40,398 bases of DNA, taken from the NCBI GenBank assembly GCA_002319965.1, contig DCJQ01000009.1, forward strand, positions 1-40,398. Reading direction: 5' to 3'. The notes beneath the pieces were generated by a model, which did not search any database, was not told the DNA's origin, and was given only the letters and a program-made list of their open reading frames with translations. The stretch is from Megasphaera sp. UBA1696 (lineage in GTDB: Bacteria > Bacillota > Negativicutes > Veillonellales > Megasphaeraceae). Made by a program: the position numbers and the translations under genes. Of this stretch, positions 37,917-40,398 are shown in pieces (the stretch's first letter is position 1; the number at the start of each line of letters is the position of its first letter).

Positions 37917-38876
37917 TTATTCACTTTTGGTCGAGCGGAGAAAGAGATTTTTTAAGACTTCGTGGGGATCTTTCTTTTCCTGAATGATGGAATGAACGGC
38001 TGACGTAATCGGAAGTTCTACGCCGTATCGTTCAGAGAGATCTAGAAGGGCTTCGGTCGTGCTGACGCCTTCGGCCAGTTTTGAAAACGAGGTTCCTTCG
38101 ATAAAATCTTGGCCGAAGCGGCGGTTGTTGCTGTGCGGCGAAAAGAGGGTCGCTTCATAGTCGCCTAAGTGACTGAGGCCGTACACGGTCATGGCCTGGC
38201 CGCCCATGGCAGCGACTAATACCGATAATTCATGGGCACCGCGGGCCATGAGGGCACCTTTTAAGGCCGTCATATGGGCCCCGTCGAGCATGCCGGCGGC
38301 AATACCGACGACGTTTTTGGCAGCAGCCCCGATTTCAATGCCGAGAAGATCTTGGCCGTAATAGAATCGGATCAGCGGGCTGGTAAACGTATCGACTAAG
38401 AAATGGGTCAACTCATCGTCCGCCGAGGCGATGACCATGCAATTGGGCATGCCGCTGATAAAATCCTGGACATGGCCGGGACCGACCCAAACCGCAGACC
38501 GTACCGTTTCTCCCAATTCTTCGGCCATGACTGTCGTAAGCCGCTTGCCGCTGCCGGCTTCGAGACCCTTCATGGCCAATACGAAGGGCAAATTCTTGGC
38601 GTATCCGGCGCTCCGGATATCTTTTGTAAAGGGACGAAGCTGCTGGGCGCTGATGGAAATGATGCAGATATCGGCACCGGACAGGGACCCTTTCAGATCG
38701 TCGGTCAGGTTAATTGTGCTCGGTAAGGTAAGATAATCATTTTGCCTTGTTTCTTTCAGGCGGCTCAGGTTTTTCGAACCCGGTCGTCCCCATAAGGTCA
38801 CGTCATGACCGATGTGGTCGGCATACCAGGCATGGAAACTGCCCCAGCGGCCACAGCCTAAGACGGTGATATTCAT
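37917..38876 (-). CDS. gpsA: glycerol-3-phosphate dehydrogenase-like protein GpsA
   Basis: A 319-residue NAD(P)-binding protein that would reduce dihydroxyacetone phosphate to sn-glycerol 3-phosphate for phospholipids. The dinucleotide motif is VLGCGRWGSF where typical GpsA has GAGxWGTA. VLAMKGLE, the GPGHVQDF segment, the catalytic Lys in EIGAAAKNVVGIAAGM and GLSHLGDYEATLFSPHSNNRRFG are family positions, though divergent. Similar divergent forms exist in Clostridia. It is the only minus-strand gene right of the origin. An extended -10 (TGTTATAAT, near 38914-38921) lies upstream. Confidence 0.82.
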   Translation of the reverse strand: MNITVLGCGRWGSFHAWYADHIGHDVTLWGRPGSKNLSRLKETRQNDYLTLPSTINLTDDLKGSLSGADICIISISAQQLRPFTKDIRSAGYAKNLPFVLAMKGLEAGSGKRLTTVMAEELGETVRSAVWVGPGHVQDFISGMPNCMVIASADDELTHFLVDTFTSPLIRFYYGQDLLGIEIGAAAKNVVGIAAGMLDGAHMTALKGALMARGAHELSVLVAAMGGQAMTVYGLSHLGDYEATLFSPHSNNRRFGQDFIEGTSFSKLAEGVSTTEALLDLSERYGVELPITSAVHSIIQEKKDPHEVLKNLFLRSTKSE

Positions 38877-38913
38877 AGTGGCTTCTCCCCTCAGAATAAG
38901 TTTTTGTAATTAA

Positions 38914-38922
38914 ATTATAACA
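38914..38922 (-). promoter_or_regulatory. extended -10 promoter of gpsA
   Basis: On the minus strand TGTTATAAT is a full extended -10 element about 37 bp before gpsA; the -35 is poor, as is usual with extended -10 promoters. Confidence 0.6.
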
Positions 38923-38964
38923 TGGATTCATCGATTCAGACAGTTTGTGACGATGGATAAGGGC

Positions 38965-39001
38965 TTTAACCAAAGTATACTTTTTTTGCAAGAAGGTTAA
39001 A
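38965..39001. repeat. nested palindromes upstream of the flavodiiron gene
   Basis: The outer arms TTTAACC (38965-38971) and GGTTAAA (38995-39001) enclose the perfect 12-bp palindrome AAAGTATACTTT (38972-38983). They lie in the divergent gpsA-fprA gap and may be regulator sites. A separate TATACT occurs at 39042-39047. Confidence 0.5.
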
Positions 39002-39130
39002 TTTTGTTGGAATTGCAATGGATATTTGTCCCTTCATTGGATATACTCAATTCAGAAAGGGCAGTTATGAGCCCTCTTGTTTCGGTATGATGGAGTCAGC
39101 AGACGGTCTGACGCGAAAGGAGTATGCCTT

Positions 39131-40324
39131 ATGGGAAGAAAAATTACAGAAAAAGTTACTTGGGTCGGAAAAATCGATTGGGAACTGAATAAGTTTCATG
39201 GCCATGAATATTCGACGGAAAAGGGTTCGTCTTATAATTCCTATTTAGTTCGCGACCGGAAAGTCGCCTTGATCGATACGGTATGGAAACCCTTCGATGA
39301 AGAATTCGTCGATTACTTAAAACAGGAAATCGACTTGAATAACATCGATTACATCGTCATGAATCATAATGAAAATGACCATAGTGGGGCCCTTCCTGCC
39401 TTGATGCGGGAAATCCCCGACGTTCCCATTTACTGTACCCAAAAAGGCGAAGCCATCCTTCGCGGACTCTATCACCAAGATTGGAATTATGTCAATGTCA
39501 AAACGGGGGATACCTTGGATCTGGGCGACAGTAAACTGGTATTCATTGAAGCGCCCATGCTCCATTGGCCGGATACGATGTTTACCTATATGACCGGCGA
39601 AAACATCCTCTTCAGTAATGACGGCTTCGGCCAGCACTTTGCCAGCGAATGGATGTATAACGACTGCGTCGACCAGGCAGAACTCTATCATGAAGCCATG
39701 AAGTATTATGCCAATATCTTGAATCTCTACAGCCCGATGGTCATCCGTAAAATCGATGAAATCTTAAAGATGAACGTTCCGGTCAACATGATTTGCCCCA
39801 GCCACGGCGTCATCTGGCGCGATAATCCCCTGCAAATCGTGGAAACGTATCAGAAATGGGCTAAAGAATATCAGGAAAATCAGATTACCATCATTTACGA
39901 TACGATGTGGAACGCCACGCGGCGTATGGCTGAATCCATCGCTCAAGGTCTTCGTGAGGCCGACCCGACGCTGACGGTCAAGTTGTATAATTCAGCTGTC
40001 GACGATAAGAATGACATCGTCACGGAAGTATTTAAATCGAAGGCTATTTTAGTCGGCTCACCGACGATCAACTACGGTTTTCTCTACTCTATCGGCGGCA
40101 TCATGGAAATGATTCGCGGCCTGAAGTTTAAAAACAAGAAAGCGGCTGCCTTTGGCAGTTACGGCTGGAGCGGTGAATCGGTCAAACAGATTACAGGCCT
40201 TTTAAAAGAAGCCGGATTTGAACTGGTCAACGACGGGCTTCGCTGCCAATGGAACCCCGATATGGAATCACAAAACCTTTGCCGTGACTTTGGCCGCGAT
40301 TTTGCAAAGTCTCTGGCAAAATAA
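39131..40324 (+). CDS. fprA: A-type flavodiiron protein (FprA)
   Basis: A 397-residue cytoplasmic enzyme that reduces oxygen to water or nitric oxide to nitrous oxide, protecting anaerobes. An N-terminal metallo-beta-lactamase-like diiron domain (about 1-250) has the ligand motif HNENDH (His79, Glu81, Asp83, His84) plus HWPDTM and PSHG. A C-terminal flavodoxin domain (about 253-395) begins ITIIYDTMWNATRRMAES and has GSPTINYG and GSYGWSGE. No rubredoxin domain is attached. ATG at 39131 follows AAAGGAG; the upstream in-frame extension to 39077 lacks a ribosome-binding site. Confidence 0.94.
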   Translation: MGRKITEKVTWVGKIDWELNKFHGHEYSTEKGSSYNSYLVRDRKVALIDTVWKPFDEEFVDYLKQEIDLNNIDYIVMNHNENDHSGALPALMREIPDVPIYCTQKGEAILRGLYHQDWNYVNVKTGDTLDLGDSKLVFIEAPMLHWPDTMFTYMTGENILFSNDGFGQHFASEWMYNDCVDQAELYHEAMKYYANILNLYSPMVIRKIDEILKMNVPVNMICPSHGVIWRDNPLQIVETYQKWAKEYQENQITIIYDTMWNATRRMAESIAQGLREADPTLTVKLYNSAVDDKNDIVTEVFKSKAILVGSPTINYGFLYSIGGIMEMIRGLKFKNKKAAAFGSYGWSGESVKQITGLLKEAGFELVNDGLRCQWNPDMESQNLCRDFGRDFAKSLAK

Positions 40325-40343
40325 TCCTCCTCTGTTTCATAAA

Positions 40344-40380
40344 AAAAATCGGATCTCTCGTCGGAGAGGTCCGATTTTTA
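40344..40380. terminator. terminator after fprA
   Basis: A 16-position stem with one wobble (40344-40359 with 40364-40379), loop GTCG, bounded by A and T runs, ends the flavodiiron transcript. Confidence 0.92.
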
Positions 40381-40398
40381 TTGGCGCCGAATAGGCAT

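Noticed and set aside
1..40398. tRNA, rRNA, insertion sequences, prophage or integrase genes
   Set aside because: I scanned the intergenic stretches and protein frames by eye and found no cloverleaf, rRNA segment, transposase or integrase motif. A dedicated search could still find a small RNA.

Overview
The window is the replication-origin region of a bacterial chromosome, most probably a Megasphaera-like member of the Negativicutes (Veillonellaceae). This rests on moderate GC content, Firmicutes-type DnaA, DnaN, RecF, RemB and short YidC sequences, and general protein resemblance. I made no database comparison, so the genus is an inference. DnaA boxes, an AT-rich unwinding tract and an in-phase series of DnaA-trio triplets lie between dnaA and dnaN (about 28.64-28.85 kb). 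Most genes left of this point are on the minus strand and most to the right are on the plus strand, as expected for two forks leaving this origin.

Origin and core genes. Leftward runs rpmH-rnpA-yidD-yidC-jag, then mnmE-mnmG-rsmG-dacA. Rightward runs dnaA-dnaN-yaaA-recF-dciA(DUF721)-remB-gyrB, then an aminotransferase, a secreted glycine-rich protein and a CBS/CorC membrane protein. gpsA (minus) and an FprA-type flavodiiron protein (plus) close the window. parA/parB do not follow rsmG, but an exact 16-bp ParB site (parS) sits inside copA about 26 kb from the origin.

Far left (0.1-6.2 kb): a metal-stress island, probably for copper. CsoR and CopA form one operon whose promoter carries two CsoR-type operators. 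CopA ends in a CopZ-like domain that may also be made separately. Facing it are a two-component system whose kinase has a Met/His-rich external loop, a four-helix membrane protein ending in nine Met/His/Asn pentapeptides, and a small exported Tyr/Gly/His-rich protein. The last three look like an under-described metal-sensing or metal-binding module.

6.2-11.9 kb: panC beside a BASS transporter that is a good PanS (pantoate transport) candidate; a divergent sodium:solute symporter; an HxlR regulator divergent from a small ABM-fold protein; and an orphan amino-acid-binding lipoprotein.

11.9-17.7 kb: a self-contained fructose PTS operon, fruR-fruK-fruA(ABC)-ptsH-ptsI. Its HPr has Lys in place of regulatory Ser46, and its enzyme I ends early.

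17.9-19.4 kb: an OFA-family (oxalate/formate) MFS transporter behind a consensus promoter and a clear ZTP (pfl) riboswitch with a mutually exclusive terminator. This suggests formate or one-carbon transport controlled by ZTP/ZMP.

I saw no tRNA, rRNA, CRISPR array, transposase or prophage gene.
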